Below are positions 47,850 through 57,725 of a stretch of 64,000 bases of DNA, piece by piece. The translations under genes were made by a program, and so were the position numbers. Every line of letters starts with the position of its first letter. Position 1 is the first letter of the stretch. The stretch comes from Bacillus taeanensis (lineage in GTDB: Bacteria > Bacillota > Bacilli > Bacillales > UBA6769). Location: positions 372,001 to 436,000 of the forward strand of contig NZ_QOCW01000001.1 in the NCBI RefSeq assembly GCF_003318295.1, in the 5' to 3' direction. The notes under the pieces were generated by a model that saw nothing but the letters and a program-made list of their open reading frames with translations, was not told where the DNA came from and did no database searches.

Positions 47850-47890
47850 AAAGAGGGCTATCATTTAGATAGCTCTCTTTCTTTTTTATT
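47850..47890 (+). terminator. Terminator of ptsGHI
   Basis: Arms aagagggctatc / gatagctctctt followed by tcttttttatt. Confidence 0.85.
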
Positions 47891-47987
47891 ATTTTGCTTT
47901 ATAATATGATTGTTAGATTGTGTGGAAGTAAACAAGGGTATAACCATATAAATAACAAAGAGAGATTATAATAGAAGAGGCGATAAA

Positions 47988-48788
47988 GTGAAGAAACCAA
48001 TAGGAGTAATTGATTCAGGTGTGGGAGGACTAACGGTAGCAAAAGAATTAATGCGCCAGCTCCCTAAGGAAGAGATTGTATATTTAGGGGATACAGCAAG
48101 ATGCCCATATGGTCCACGGCCTTGGGAAGAAGTTCGACAGTTTACTTGGGAAATGACAAATTATTTATTATCAAAGCACGATATTAAATTGCTTGTAATT
48201 GCTTGTAATACGGCTACAGCTGTTGTTTTGGATGAAATAAGAGAGACTTTATCCATTCCTGTGGTAGGTGTTGTACATCCAGGGGCGAGAACAGCTTTAA
48301 AAATTACAAAAAACAATTATATTGGCGTAATAGGTACAGAAGGAACCATTAAAAGTAAGGCATATGAAAATGCATTAAAAAGCATTAACAGTAAAGTAAA
48401 GGTAGAGAGCCTAGCTTGTCCCAAATTTGTTCCTCTCGTTGAAAGTAATAATCTAGATGGTGAACGAACAAAGAAAGTGGTAGAAGAGACGTTAGCTCCT
48501 TTTAAGGAGTATCCAATTGACTCGCTTATTTTAGGCTGTACTCATTATCCATTATTAGAACCTGTTATTAAAGAGGTAATGGGAGAGGACATTCGCACTA
48601 TTTGTTCAGGAGATGAAACGGCACGAGAAGTAAGTACAGTTTTATATCACAGCAATCTTATGAACATAAGTGATGAAAAGCCGATTCATTATTTTTATAC
48701 AACAGGTCAAAGTAAGATATTTTCACAAATTGCAAACAACTGGTTTGAAGAAAAAATCGAAAATATTTATGGAATTTCGTTAGGATAG
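47988..48788 (+). CDS. racE: Glutamate racemase
   Basis: A 266-residue cofactor-independent racemase that makes D-glutamate for peptidoglycan. The paired catalytic cysteines are Cys73 (VIACNTAT) and Cys184 (LGCTHYPLL); Asp9 lies in [14 protein letters not shown] start is behind agaggcg. Its place upstream of gerM-rph is as in B. subtilis; the ptsGHI cluster has taken the interval between gerE and racE. Confidence 0.95.
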   Translation: MKKPIGVIDSGVGGLTVAKELMRQLPKEEIVYLGDTARCPYGPRPWEEVRQFTWEMTNYLLSKHDIKLLVIACNTATAVVLDEIRETLSIPVVGVVHPGARTALKITKNNYIGVIGTEGTIKSKAYENALKSINSKVKVESLACPKFVPLVESNNLDGERTKKVVEETLAPFKEYPIDSLILGCTHYPLLEPVIKEVMGEDIRTICSGDETAREVSTVLYHSNLMNISDEKPIHYFYTTGQSKIFSQIANNWFEEKIENIYGISLG

Positions 48789-48816
48789 CTCTTCTTTAGG
48801 AGAGCTATCTTTTTAT
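48784..48816 (+). terminator. Terminator of racE
   Basis: Arms gatagctctt / agagctatc overlap the racE stop codon and are followed by five T. Confidence 0.78.
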
Positions 48817-48911
48817 TTTAAGGAGAATAAAATGATAATTTTTATTTGGTCTAAAAGGTTGAGAAGCTCGTATACATAGTAGTACAAACCATCTGGGGAG
48901 GGAATTTATTC

Positions 48912-49979
48912 ATGCCGAAACGGTTGAAAGTCTTGTCATCATTCATTCTGCTCTTATTAGCAGTGATGCTATCTGGATGTGTATTTGACGCTACTAAATC
49001 TACAACTGAGATAGATCCACCAAAAGATGTTAACTTTGTATCAGAAGATGAGCCCTTAGAAGCAGTTGAAGATAAGAAAGAAGCCAACGATGTGGATGAA
49101 ACAACTAGTGAAGAGGTAGAAACAGTCACACGCCAGCTATATTTAATGGACAAAAATGGTTATGTCGTACCTCAATCTTTAAATTTACCTAAAACAAAAG
49201 AGGTAGCCAAGCAGGCGGTGGAATATTTGGTGAAGGATGGACCTGTGACAGATTTACTGCCGAATGGCTTTCAAGCAGTTCTCCCGGCAGGCACAGAAGT
49301 AATCGGTGTTAATCTTGATAGCGACACAGCTATTGTAGATTTCTCAAAAGAATTTGCTGACTATGATCCAAGCGAAGAACAGAAGATCCTTCAATCCATT
49401 ACATGGACACTCACACAATTTGATAATATTAAAAATGTACAAATTTGGATCAATGGATATGAACAAAAGGTAATGCCGGTGAATCAGACACCAGTAGGTG
49501 AGGGTGTAAGTCGCCTAGATGGAATTAATAATGAAACAGGTAATGTGGTGGACATGGCAAATAGTATGGGTGTAACGGTTTATTATTTAGCTCAAACTGA
49601 AGGAACGAGTTATTATGTGCCAGTTACAAAGCGAATTGCTAATAAAACAGACAGTGTAGCAGCTGTTGTAGAAGGGTTAGTAGATGGTCCGAGTATACAA
49701 TCAGGGTTGTTTTCGGACTTTTCAAGTGATGTAGAATTGTTAGACGTCTCTATAGATGATGTGGGGTTAGCTACATTAAATTTTAATGAAGCGTTATTAA
49801 ACCAAGAAATCGTATCAGATCATACATTAAATGCTCTTGTTCTTTCTCTCACAGAACAAACTAATATTCATCAAGTAGCCATTCAAGTAAACGGAGAACC
49901 GACATTAAAAAATGCTTCTGGTGAACCATTAGCAGAACCGGTTACAAGAGAAATGATCACAAAAACGATTGGTTTTTAG
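48912..49979 (+). CDS. gerM: Spore germination lipoprotein GerM
   Basis: A 355-residue lipoprotein with a signal peptide ending LSGC (lipobox), an acidic linker, and two GerMN domains (about 75-190 and 220-345). The domains have parallel motifs: VEYLVKDGP...LPAGTEVIGVNLDSDTA and VEGLVDGP...LLDVSIDDVGLA. GerM is made in the mother cell and needed for sporulation and germination in B. subtilis. The start is behind tggggaggg. I could not identify a sigma-E promoter with confidence. Confidence 0.93.
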   Translation: MPKRLKVLSSFILLLLAVMLSGCVFDATKSTTEIDPPKDVNFVSEDEPLEAVEDKKEANDVDETTSEEVETVTRQLYLMDKNGYVVPQSLNLPKTKEVAKQAVEYLVKDGPVTDLLPNGFQAVLPAGTEVIGVNLDSDTAIVDFSKEFADYDPSEEQKILQSITWTLTQFDNIKNVQIWINGYEQKVMPVNQTPVGEGVSRLDGINNETGNVVDMANSMGVTVYYLAQTEGTSYYVPVTKRIANKTDSVAAVVEGLVDGPSIQSGLFSDFSSDVELLDVSIDDVGLATLNFNEALLNQEIVSDHTLNALVLSLTEQTNIHQVAIQVNGEPTLKNASGEPLAEPVTREMITKTIGF

Positions 49980-50004
49980 ACGGAAAATATTTCTATAATA
50001 TGAT

Positions 50005-50045
50005 AAAATGAAGAGGTTGGTAAATGGTTGCCGCCTCTTTTTAAT
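50005..50045 (+). terminator. Possible terminator of gerM
   Basis: An imperfect hairpin with arms aagagg / cctctt is followed by ttttaat. The remaining ~195 bases to rph show no clear element. Confidence 0.5.
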
Positions 50046-50240
50046 ATGCTGGAAAAGAGTAATTTAATTGCAATTGGGTTTTTGCTGTATTACAATTGCA
50101 TTCAACTTTACATGTTTATATGCTGTGTCGAACTTTTACAATAGATTAAAGGAAGTTTTTCTCTTTCGCTAGTGATAGTTATATATGGGGAGGGGATACT
50201 ATCAAAAGTAATAATACCATTTTTGTAAAGGAGCTTCTTT

Positions 50241-50990
50241 ATGAGAGTAGATGGAAGAGAAAATGATCAACTGCGATCTATACATATTGAAACAAACTAT
50301 ATAAAACATCCAGAAGGGGCTGTACTCATACATGTAGGGGATACTAAAGTGATTTGTACAGCAAGTATCGAAGAACGTGTTCCTCCATTTATGAGGGGGC
50401 AGGGAAAAGGCTGGGTTACAGCGGAGTATGCTATGCTTCCTCGTGCAACAGAACAGCGAAATATTCGCGAATCAAGTAAAGGAAAAGTGTCAGGGCGTAC
50501 TATGGAAATCCAGCGACTTATTAGTAGAGCATTGCGTTCTGTTGTAGATTTGAAAAAGCTGGGTGAACGAACAATCTGGATTGATTGTGATGTCATTCAA
50601 GCAGACGGTGGTACAAGAACAGCTTCTATTACTGGAGCTTTTGTGGCGATGACTTTAGCGCTGGGAAAGTGTGTCGAAAGTAAAATATTAAAAGAAATGC
50701 CGGTCATAGATTTTTTAGCGGCAACCTCTGTTGGAATTGACAAAAGTCAAGGCGAAATATTAGATCTATGTTATCGAGAAGATGCTGGCGCAGATGTTGA
50801 TATGAATATTGTTATGACAGGAAACGGAGAATTTGTTGAACTTCAGGGAACGGGTGAAGAAGCAACTTTTTCTTATAAAGAGCTGCAAAACCTATTGAGA
50901 TTAGCTTCAAAGGGTATTTCAGAACTAATTGAAGTACAAAAAGAAGTGTTAGGCGAGTTAGCTAATAATATTGGATCAGAAAGTGTGTGA
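50241..50990 (+). CDS. rph: Ribonuclease PH
   Basis: A 249-residue phosphorolytic 3'-5' exoribonuclease that trims tRNA 3' ends. It begins [20 protein letters not shown] and contains the phosphate-binding and catalytic segments [47 protein letters not shown] and [15 protein letters not shown]. Start ATG is behind aaaggagc. It overlaps the longest frame of the next gene. Confidence 0.96.
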   Translation: MRVDGRENDQLRSIHIETNYIKHPEGAVLIHVGDTKVICTASIEERVPPFMRGQGKGWVTAEYAMLPRATEQRNIRESSKGKVSGRTMEIQRLISRALRSVVDLKKLGERTIWIDCDVIQADGGTRTASITGAFVAMTLALGKCVESKILKEMPVIDFLAATSVGIDKSQGEILDLCYREDAGADVDMNIVMTGNGEFVELQGTGEEATFSYKELQNLLRLASKGISELIEVQKEVLGELANNIGSESV

Positions 50991-50994
50991 GACT

Positions 50995-51597
50995 TTGGAA
51001 ACGATTATAATTGCAACGAAAAATAAAGGGAAAGTAAAAGAATTTGCCCACATGTTTTCAAAAAAAGGAATACAAGTAAAGTCCCTATTAGATTTTGAAA
51101 AAGATATTGAGATCGAGGAAACAGGGATAACTTTTCAAGAAAATGCAGCGATTAAGGCGGAAGCGATTAGCAGTTTAATAAATAAAGTTGTTATTGCTGA
51201 TGATTCTGGACTAGTGGTGGATGCATTAGAAGGTCGTCCTGGTGTCTATTCAGCTCGGTATGCAGGAGAAGAGAAGAACGATCAAGCGAATCTTGAAAAG
51301 GTTTTAGAAGAATTAAAGGGAGTCCCTTATGAACAGCGCACGGCCCGGTTTGTATGTGCATTAGCTGTTGCCATTCCTAATCAAAAAACAGAGATTGTAG
51401 AAGGCAAATGCGAAGGGATGATTACAGAGGAACCTAAAGGGGAAAAAGGTTTTGGGTATGATCCTATTTTTTATGTTCCTTTAAAAGAGAAAACAATGGC
51501 AGAAATGGATGGAGAAGAAAAAAATACTTTGTCACACCGCGCCCAGGCATTACACGAATTAGAGAAGGAGTGGGATCGCCTATTGAAACAGAAGTAA
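50995..51597 (+). CDS. rdgB: XTP/dITP diphosphatase (RdgB/HAM1 family)
   Basis: A 200-residue house-cleaning enzyme that removes XTP, dITP and ITP. Motifs include IIATKNKGKVKEF, VIADDSGLVVDALEGRPGVY, GEKGFGYDPIFYV and SHRAQAL. The frame is open from a TTG at 50971 inside rph. I prefer TTG 50995 because it gives METIIIATKN, aligned without gaps to the start of the B. subtilis homologue (YsnA), although no strong ribosome site is seen for either. Probably translationally coupled to rph. Confidence 0.92.
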   Translation: METIIIATKNKGKVKEFAHMFSKKGIQVKSLLDFEKDIEIEETGITFQENAAIKAEAISSLINKVVIADDSGLVVDALEGRPGVYSARYAGEEKNDQANLEKVLEELKGVPYEQRTARFVCALAVAIPNQKTEIVEGKCEGMITEEPKGEKGFGYDPIFYVPLKEKTMAEMDGEEKNTLSHRAQALHELEKEWDRLLKQK

Positions 51598-51635
51598 TAG
51601 TCTAGGTGGACAAGGTTGTTCGAGGAGTGAGTTTT

Positions 51636-52157
51636 TTGGCGAAATTATTAATCATAAGCGATAGTCACGGGTTAACAAATGAACTAATTGAAATTAAAAA
51701 GCGTCATCAACAAACAGTAGATGCAATGATTCATTGCGGAGATTCAGAGCTTCCTTATAATGCTCCTGAAATGAATGATTTTATTAAAGTAAAAGGGAAT
51801 TGTGATTTTGATTCGAGCTATTTAGACGAGCTTACTGAGGAGATTCAGGGCAGCAGAGTGTTTGTGACACATGGTCACCTCTATAATGTAAAAATGTCTT
51901 TAATGTCTATTCAATATAAGGCAGAGGAAGTTGACGCAAAAATTGCTTGCTTTGGCCATTCACATGTGGCAGGTTCCTTTCAAGAAAATAATATTGTATT
52001 TATTAATCCAGGAAGCATTCTTATACCTAGAAGAAGACCTGAACCAACGTATGTCATTGCAGAGATAGAGGAAAAGGAAATGACTGTACGCTTTTTTAAT
52101 GCTGCAGGCAGCGAAGTAGAAGAATTAGCCGCTCATTATGTTGTAAAGAGCAAATAA
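51636..52157 (+). CDS. ysnB: YfcE/MJ0936-family metallophosphoesterase (YsnB)
   Basis: A 173-residue calcineurin-like phosphodiesterase with the metal motifs LLIISDSHG, MIHCGDSEL, VKGNCDFD, VTHGHLYNV and CFGHSHVAG. The substrate is unknown. TTG 51636 is chosen because CGAGGAG lies 8 bases upstream and the N-terminus then matches the homologue. The rph-rdgB-ysnB order is as in B. subtilis. Confidence 0.88.
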   Translation: MAKLLIISDSHGLTNELIEIKKRHQQTVDAMIHCGDSELPYNAPEMNDFIKVKGNCDFDSSYLDELTEEIQGSRVFVTHGHLYNVKMSLMSIQYKAEEVDAKIACFGHSHVAGSFQENNIVFINPGSILIPRRRPEPTYVIAEIEEKEMTVRFFNAAGSEVEELAAHYVVKSK

Positions 52158-52283
52158 ATAAAAGGAAGGAGACAATCTCCTCCTTTCCTGGCTTTATAGA
52201 GATTTTCAAAAAGAATTTGAGGGAAATATCTTATGTAAGTTTCTGATTGTTTCACTTCTTATATTTTTCTTGTTAATATGGTA

Positions 52284-52312
52284 TTGACATCTTTAATAAT
52301 ATAATATATATT
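52284..52312 (+). promoter_or_regulatory. SigA promoter of the tRNA-Gly/tRNA-Arg unit
   Basis: TTGACA (52284-52289), 17-base spacer, TATATT (52307-52312), 24 bases before the first tRNA. Confidence 0.68.
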
Positions 52313-52335
52313 TATATATGTCGTTAGATAAACGT

Positions 52336-52409
52336 GCGGGTGTAGTTTAGTGGTAAAACCTCAGCCTTCCAAGCTGATGATGTGAGTTCGATTCTCATCA
52401 CCCGCTCCA
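52336..52409 (+). tRNA. tRNA-Gly (anticodon TCC)
   Basis: A 74-base cloverleaf including an encoded CCA. The acceptor gcgggtg pairs with cacccgc, the anticodon stem-loop is tcagc-cttccaa-gctga (anticodon TCC, reads GGA/GGG), and the T arm is gtgagttcgattctcat. Confidence 0.96.
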
Positions 52410-52428
52410 AATATTTATTTGATCAGTT

Positions 52429-52505
<77 letters not shown>

Positions 52506-52526
52506 TCTGAATATACATAGCATATT

Positions 52527-52563
52527 TAAGTCTTTTCTTATAAAAAGGAAAGACTTTTTTATT
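52527..52563 (+). terminator. Terminator of the tRNA pair
   Basis: Hairpin aagtcttttc / aaggaaagactt followed by a T run. Confidence 0.82.
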
Positions 52564-52736
52564 TTTCAATAATATTTATCTTATTATCTTCTTATTAAGA
52601 AAAGGAATATGTGGTAAATTACTTTGATTTTAATGTTGATTTTTTATCCGAATTATTATTTGAAAAAAATAAACATTTAGAATTTTTTATGAAAGTCAAA
52701 AAAGTTAAAAAACGTTTCAGCCCTTTTATACAAACG

Positions 52737-52752
52737 ATGTAAACGGATTCAA
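52737..52752 (+). promoter_or_regulatory. cre site (CcpA operator) upstream of ilvE
   Basis: atgtaaacggattcaa matches every position of the cre consensus WTGNAANCGNWWNCAW. It is centred about 88 bases upstream of the expected transcription start from the promoter at 52798. CcpA bound at a similar upstream distance activates the ilv-leu operon in B. subtilis. Confidence 0.72.
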
Positions 52753-52797
52753 TATAATTAAACAATCTAAAAAGTCAAATAATTTTTTAAAAAGTGG

Positions 52798-52826
52798 TTG
52801 ACCATAGTTCAAAATCAGCGTATGAT
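52798..52826 (+). promoter_or_regulatory. SigA promoter of ilvE
   Basis: TTGACC (52798-52803), 17-base spacer, TATGAT (52821-52826). About 140 bases of AT-rich leader follow, with no T-box. The ~460-base interval between the tRNAs and ilvE holds the tRNA terminator, the cre site and this promoter. Confidence 0.72.
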
Positions 52827-52966
52827 AGTCCTCAAATAAAGAAAACAATCAGCTGAACATAATAAATTATAGAGAGAATGTACATTATAAAAAATATGAT
52901 GTAATTCATTACTTATATAAAATATTTTTAGTATTTCAGTCATAAGTAAATGAGGGGGGAATTCCA

Positions 52967-53875
52967 TTGAGCGAACAGTGGATCTATTTAGACGGAGAAT
53001 TTGTGACAAAAGAAAATGCAAAAATTTCCGTATATGATCATGGCTTCCTCTACGGTGATGGGGTGTTTGAAGGAATTCGAGTTTATGATGGAAATGTCTT
53101 TCGGTTAGAAGAGCATTTACAACGTTTATACAACTCAGCAAAATCCATTATGTTAGAAATCCCTCATACAAGCGAGGAATTATCAGCAATTATCGTTGAA
53201 ACGGTAAAGAAAAATGAGTTGAAGAACGCCTATATCCGAGTAGTTATATCACGAGGAGTTGGTGATCTTGGCTTAGATCCGCTGAAATGCAAAAAACCAC
53301 AAACAATCGTCATTGCAGAACATCTTGCACTATTTCCAGAGGAACTTTACGAGTCTGGACTTGAAATCGTGTCAGTAGCGAGCAGGAGAAATCGTCCGGA
53401 TGTTCTCAGTCCTAAAGTAAAATCTTTAAATTATTTAAATAATATTTTAGTGAAAATAGAAGCCAATCTAGCAGGAGTTAGTGAAGCGTTAATGTTGAAT
53501 GATCAAGGTTATGTAGCTGAAGGTTCAGCTGATAATATTTTTATTGTTCAAGGGAAGACGTTAAAAACACCTCCTGGCTATGTTGGAGCACTTGAAGGAA
53601 TTACAAGAGGAGCAATTATTGAAATTGCAGATGAACTTGGCTATGAAGTAAAAGAAGAGCCCTTTACTAGACATGATGTTTATGTAGCCGATGAAGTATT
53701 TTTAACTGGCACTGCGGCTGAAGTAATTGCAGTAGTGAAAGTTGATGGTCGTGTTATTGGAGATGGAAAGCCAGGCAGGGAAACACAACAGCTTCTTGAA
53801 GCGTTCCGTAAACGGGTTGTCGCTGAAGGTGTTAAAGTATATGATGGATTAGAAGACAGTGCCACAGTAGTATAA
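52967..53875 (+). CDS. ilvE: Branched-chain-amino-acid aminotransferase
   Basis: A 302-residue class IV PLP aminotransferase that makes the last step to Ile, Val and Leu. Motifs are YDHGFLYGDGVFEGIRVYDG, the PLP lysine in KVKSLNYLNN, EGSADNIFIV and FLTGTAAEVIAV. TTG start is 8 bases after gaggggg. In B. subtilis the ilvE paralogues are elsewhere; here it is the first gene of the ilv-leu cluster, ahead of the T-box. Confidence 0.94.
   Translation: MSEQWIYLDGEFVTKENAKISVYDHGFLYGDGVFEGIRVYDGNVFRLEEHLQRLYNSAKSIMLEIPHTSEELSAIIVETVKKNELKNAYIRVVISRGVGDLGLDPLKCKKPQTIVIAEHLALFPEELYESGLEIVSVASRRNRPDVLSPKVKSLNYLNNILVKIEANLAGVSEALMLNDQGYVAEGSADNIFIVQGKTLKTPPGYVGALEGITRGAIIEIADELGYEVKEEPFTRHDVYVADEVFLTGTAAEVIAVVKVDGRVIGDGKPGRETQQLLEAFRKRVVAEGVKVYDGLEDSATVV
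53817..53845 (+). promoter_or_regulatory. Possible internal promoter within the end of ilvE
   Basis: TTGTCG (53817-53822), 17-base spacer, TATGAT (53840-53845), about 45 bases before the T-box begins. This would let ilvB transcription start independently of ilvE. Being inside coding sequence, it may be chance. Confidence 0.4.
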
Positions 53876-53889
53876 AACTTAATAAAGTT

Positions 53890-54192
53890 AAATCAATGAA
53901 GAGGTAAAAGTGAAAGGAATTGGGTATCTACAGAGAGTCGGGTCGCTGGAAACCGATGTTACTCCCTATCACGACATCGCCTCCGAGTACCATTTTGAAA
54001 AGAGTTTTTAACAGTAGGAATGGTCGGGTGATTTTCATCACTCGTTATTAAAAGGACGGTTAAATGATGATCGTTCAAGAGGCAGTTTCTGTAAGGGAAC
54101 TGTGAAAAAGGGTGGTACCATGAAAAGTAAATCTTTTCGTCCCTTAGACGCAACCAGTCTATTGTGGATGATAAGATTTTTTTTAATGTCAA
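53890..54192 (+). promoter_or_regulatory. T-box riboswitch leader of ilvBHC-leuBCD (apparent Ile specifier ATC)
   Basis: T-box core aaaagggtggtaccatga (54107-54124) and a terminator with a T run ending near 54185. In Stem I the bases GAC are followed by ATC (53976-53978), six bases and GAG (53985-53987). The thrS (ACC) and pheS (TTC) leaders in this window have their specifiers at exactly that spacing, so I read ATC, isoleucine. The leader lies between ilvE and ilvB, so it controls only the downstream genes. Confidence 0.9.
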
Positions 54193-54272
54193 TTTTCATA
54201 ATTATCAGTTATAAAAAGGTTGAAACGTCCACATGTATACATTTTTAAATGAAGAATTGGAGGAGAAAGAAA

Positions 54273-56000
54273 ATGTGTGCAAAATTAAAAAGTCATGAAG
54301 AAACGAAAATAAGCACTGAAAAGAAGAATCTATCTGGTGCTGCAATGCTTGTTGAATCATTAAAGCAAGAAAATGTTGAAGTTATTTTTGGTTATCCAGG
54401 TGGAGCAGTTCTTCCAATTTATGATGCGTTATATGGAGCAGCTGTAAAACACGTATTAGCAAGACATGAACAAGGTGCCATTCACGCTGCTGAAGGCTAC
54501 GCGAGAATTTCAGGAAAACCTGCTGTTGTATTAGTAACCTCAGGACCTGGGGCTACAAATATTGTGACTGGACTTGCGGATGCAATGATTGATTCCCTTC
54601 CATTAGTTGTTTTTACAGGTCAAGTCGGTACTCAAGTAATTGGTACAGATGCCTTTCAAGAAGCAGATGTAATGGGAATTACAATGCCGATTACAAAGCA
54701 TAACTATCAAGTTAGAAATGTAGAGGATCTACCAAGAATCATTAAAGAAGCATTCCATATTGCAACAACTGGGAGACCAGGGCCGGTATTGATTGATATT
54801 CCAAAAGACATCGCAGCAACAGAAGGCGAATTTAATTATGAGCAGGAGATTAATTTACCTGGTTATCAACCGACAGTATCACCAAATGTTCTGCAAATTC
54901 GCAAATTAAATGAAGCGGTACAGCAAGCGAAGCGTCCGGTTATTTTAGCAGGAGCAGGTGTTGTCTTCGCTAAAGCAAGTGAAGAGCTAAAAGAATTTGC
55001 TGAAAAGCGCAGTATTCCAGTTGCTAATACATTGCTTGGACTTGGCAGTATGCCGGGAAATCACCCGCTATTTTTAGGGATGGCTGGTATGCACGGAACT
55101 TATGCTGCTAACATGGCGATTTATGAAAGTGATCTATTAATTAGTATTGGGGCGCGTTTTGATGATCGCGTAACAGGCAATTTAGAACATTTTGCTCCAA
55201 ATGCTAAAGTAGCTCATATTGATATTGATCCAGCGGAAATTGGTAAGAATGTTCACACTCACATTCCGGTAGTTGGGGATGCAAAAGAGGCGATTCAAGC
55301 CTTATTAGCAGAAGATATGCCAGCTGCAGATTTTGTGGAATGGAATGATAAGTTGGGTCAATATAAAACAGAATATCCACTTTGGTATAATGAAGATGGC
55401 AATGTGTTAAAACCTCAGAAGTTAATGGAGATGGTCCATAAGATTACAGAAGGAGAAGCTATTGTGACGACAGATGTGGGACAGCATCAAATGTGGGCTG
55501 CGCAATATTATTCCTTTAATAAACCAAATCGCTGGGTAACTTCAGGCGGTCTTGGAACAATGGGCTTTGGACTTCCATCTGCAATAGGAGCACAGCTAGC
55601 TGACCCAACACGTACAACTGTTGCAGTGGTTGGAGATGCTGGTTTTCAGATGACGGCCCAAGAACTAACATTGATCCATCAATTGAATTTACCAATCAAA
55701 ATTGTGATTGTAAATAATCAATCGCTTGGAATGGTTCGCCAATGGCAAGAATTTTTCTATGAAGAGCGTTACTCTGAATCGCTCCTTCCACATCAACCAG
55801 ATTTTGTAAAATTAGCAGATGCATACGGCATTCAAGGTGTGAAAGTAAATAATCTTGCCGAAGCAGAAGAAGTTCTAAAGGATGTTCTTCATGTTGATCG
55901 ACCAGTTCTAATTGACTGCCGTGTTGCTGCGGATGAAAACGTGTTTCCGATGATTGCACCTGGTAAAGGATTACATGAAATGATTGGGGTGAAACCATGA
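54273..56000 (+). CDS. ilvB: Acetolactate synthase large subunit
   Basis: A 575-residue ThDP-dependent enzyme making acetolactate and acetohydroxybutyrate. Motifs: [15 protein letters not shown] and [14 protein letters not shown] (ThDP glutamate), FDDRVTGNL, and the ThDP/Mg motif [12 protein letters not shown]...[15 protein letters not shown] 54273 is chosen for GGAGGAG just upstream; the ATG at 54249 has no site. The stop overlaps ilvH by 4 bases. Confidence 0.96.
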   Translation: MCAKLKSHEETKISTEKKNLSGAAMLVESLKQENVEVIFGYPGGAVLPIYDALYGAAVKHVLARHEQGAIHAAEGYARISGKPAVVLVTSGPGATNIVTGLADAMIDSLPLVVFTGQVGTQVIGTDAFQEADVMGITMPITKHNYQVRNVEDLPRIIKEAFHIATTGRPGPVLIDIPKDIAATEGEFNYEQEINLPGYQPTVSPNVLQIRKLNEAVQQAKRPVILAGAGVVFAKASEELKEFAEKRSIPVANTLLGLGSMPGNHPLFLGMAGMHGTYAANMAIYESDLLISIGARFDDRVTGNLEHFAPNAKVAHIDIDPAEIGKNVHTHIPVVGDAKEAIQALLAEDMPAADFVEWNDKLGQYKTEYPLWYNEDGNVLKPQKLMEMVHKITEGEAIVTTDVGQHQMWAAQYYSFNKPNRWVTSGGLGTMGFGLPSAIGAQLADPTRTTVAVVGDAGFQMTAQELTLIHQLNLPIKIVIVNNQSLGMVRQWQEFFYEERYSESLLPHQPDFVKLADAYGIQGVKVNNLAEAEEVLKDVLHVDRPVLIDCRVAADENVFPMIAPGKGLHEMIGVKP

Positions 56001-56518
56001 GAAGAATTGTAACTGCTACAGTAAATAATCAAACAGGAGTATTAAATCGCATTACCGGCCTGTTTATGAAAAGGCAGTTTAACATTGAAAGTATTACAGT
56101 AGGGCATACAGAAAAGCCCGGTATTTCAAGAATGACTTTTGTTGTAAATGTAGATGATGAAAGAAAACTTGAACAGCTCATTAAACAATTGAATAAGCAA
56201 ATTGATGTATTAAAAGTAAATGATATTACTGATCAAGCAATTGTGGCTCGTGAGCTTGCCCTTATTAAGGTTATTGCCAGTCCTCAAAGTCGCACTGAGA
56301 TTACAGGCTTAATTGAGCCGTTCCGTGCATCGATTATTGATGTGAGTCGTGACAGTGTCACGGTACAAGTCACAGGAGATTCTAATAAAGTAGAAGCGCT
56401 GCTTGATTTGTTAAGGCCTTATGGCATTAAAGAATTGGCTAGAACTGGTGTTACAGCCTTTACAAGAGGTACTCAAAAACAGGTAACAGATATTAAACAA
56501 TATTCAATCATAAATTAA
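55997..56518 (+). CDS. ilvH: Acetolactate synthase small (regulatory) subunit
   Basis: A 173-residue regulatory subunit with an N-terminal ACT domain ([20 protein letters not shown]) that mediates valine feedback, and a C-terminal ALS_ss_C domain. Its ATGA overlap with ilvB couples their translation. Confidence 0.95.
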   Translation: MRRIVTATVNNQTGVLNRITGLFMKRQFNIESITVGHTEKPGISRMTFVVNVDDERKLEQLIKQLNKQIDVLKVNDITDQAIVARELALIKVIASPQSRTEITGLIEPFRASIIDVSRDSVTVQVTGDSNKVEALLDLLRPYGIKELARTGVTAFTRGTQKQVTDIKQYSIIN

Positions 56519-56531
56519 AAAATTAAATTAG

Positions 56532-57572
<1,041 letters not shown>

Positions 57573-57606
57573 GATCTTTGAGACAATGCTTGGTAATTAG
57601 GAGCAG

Positions 57607-57690
57607 TCGCCCGCGGTTAACTTAAACCGCGCGGGAAAAATTGAAATTAGTTGGTGGCTCACATGTTGTGAGCCATTTCAATATTCAGGA
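57607..57690 (+). other. Two hairpins in the ilvC-leuB junction
   Basis: cccgcggtt / aaccgcgcggg (about 57610-57634), then ggctcac / gtgagcc (57655-57673) extended by attgaaat / atttcaat outer arms with a bulge. Neither has a T-tract. In B. subtilis a stem-loop after ilvC stabilises a processed ilvC message; these may act likewise. No leuA remnant was recognised. Confidence 0.6.
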
Positions 57691-57725
57691 AAGCAAGATA
57701 ATAAGGCAGGGGGGACAATTACAAG

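Noticed and set aside
52920..52945. Possible CodY box upstream of ilvE
   Set aside because: The best match to AATTTTCWGAAAATT has about five mismatches in very AT-rich sequence, so it is not distinguishable from chance.
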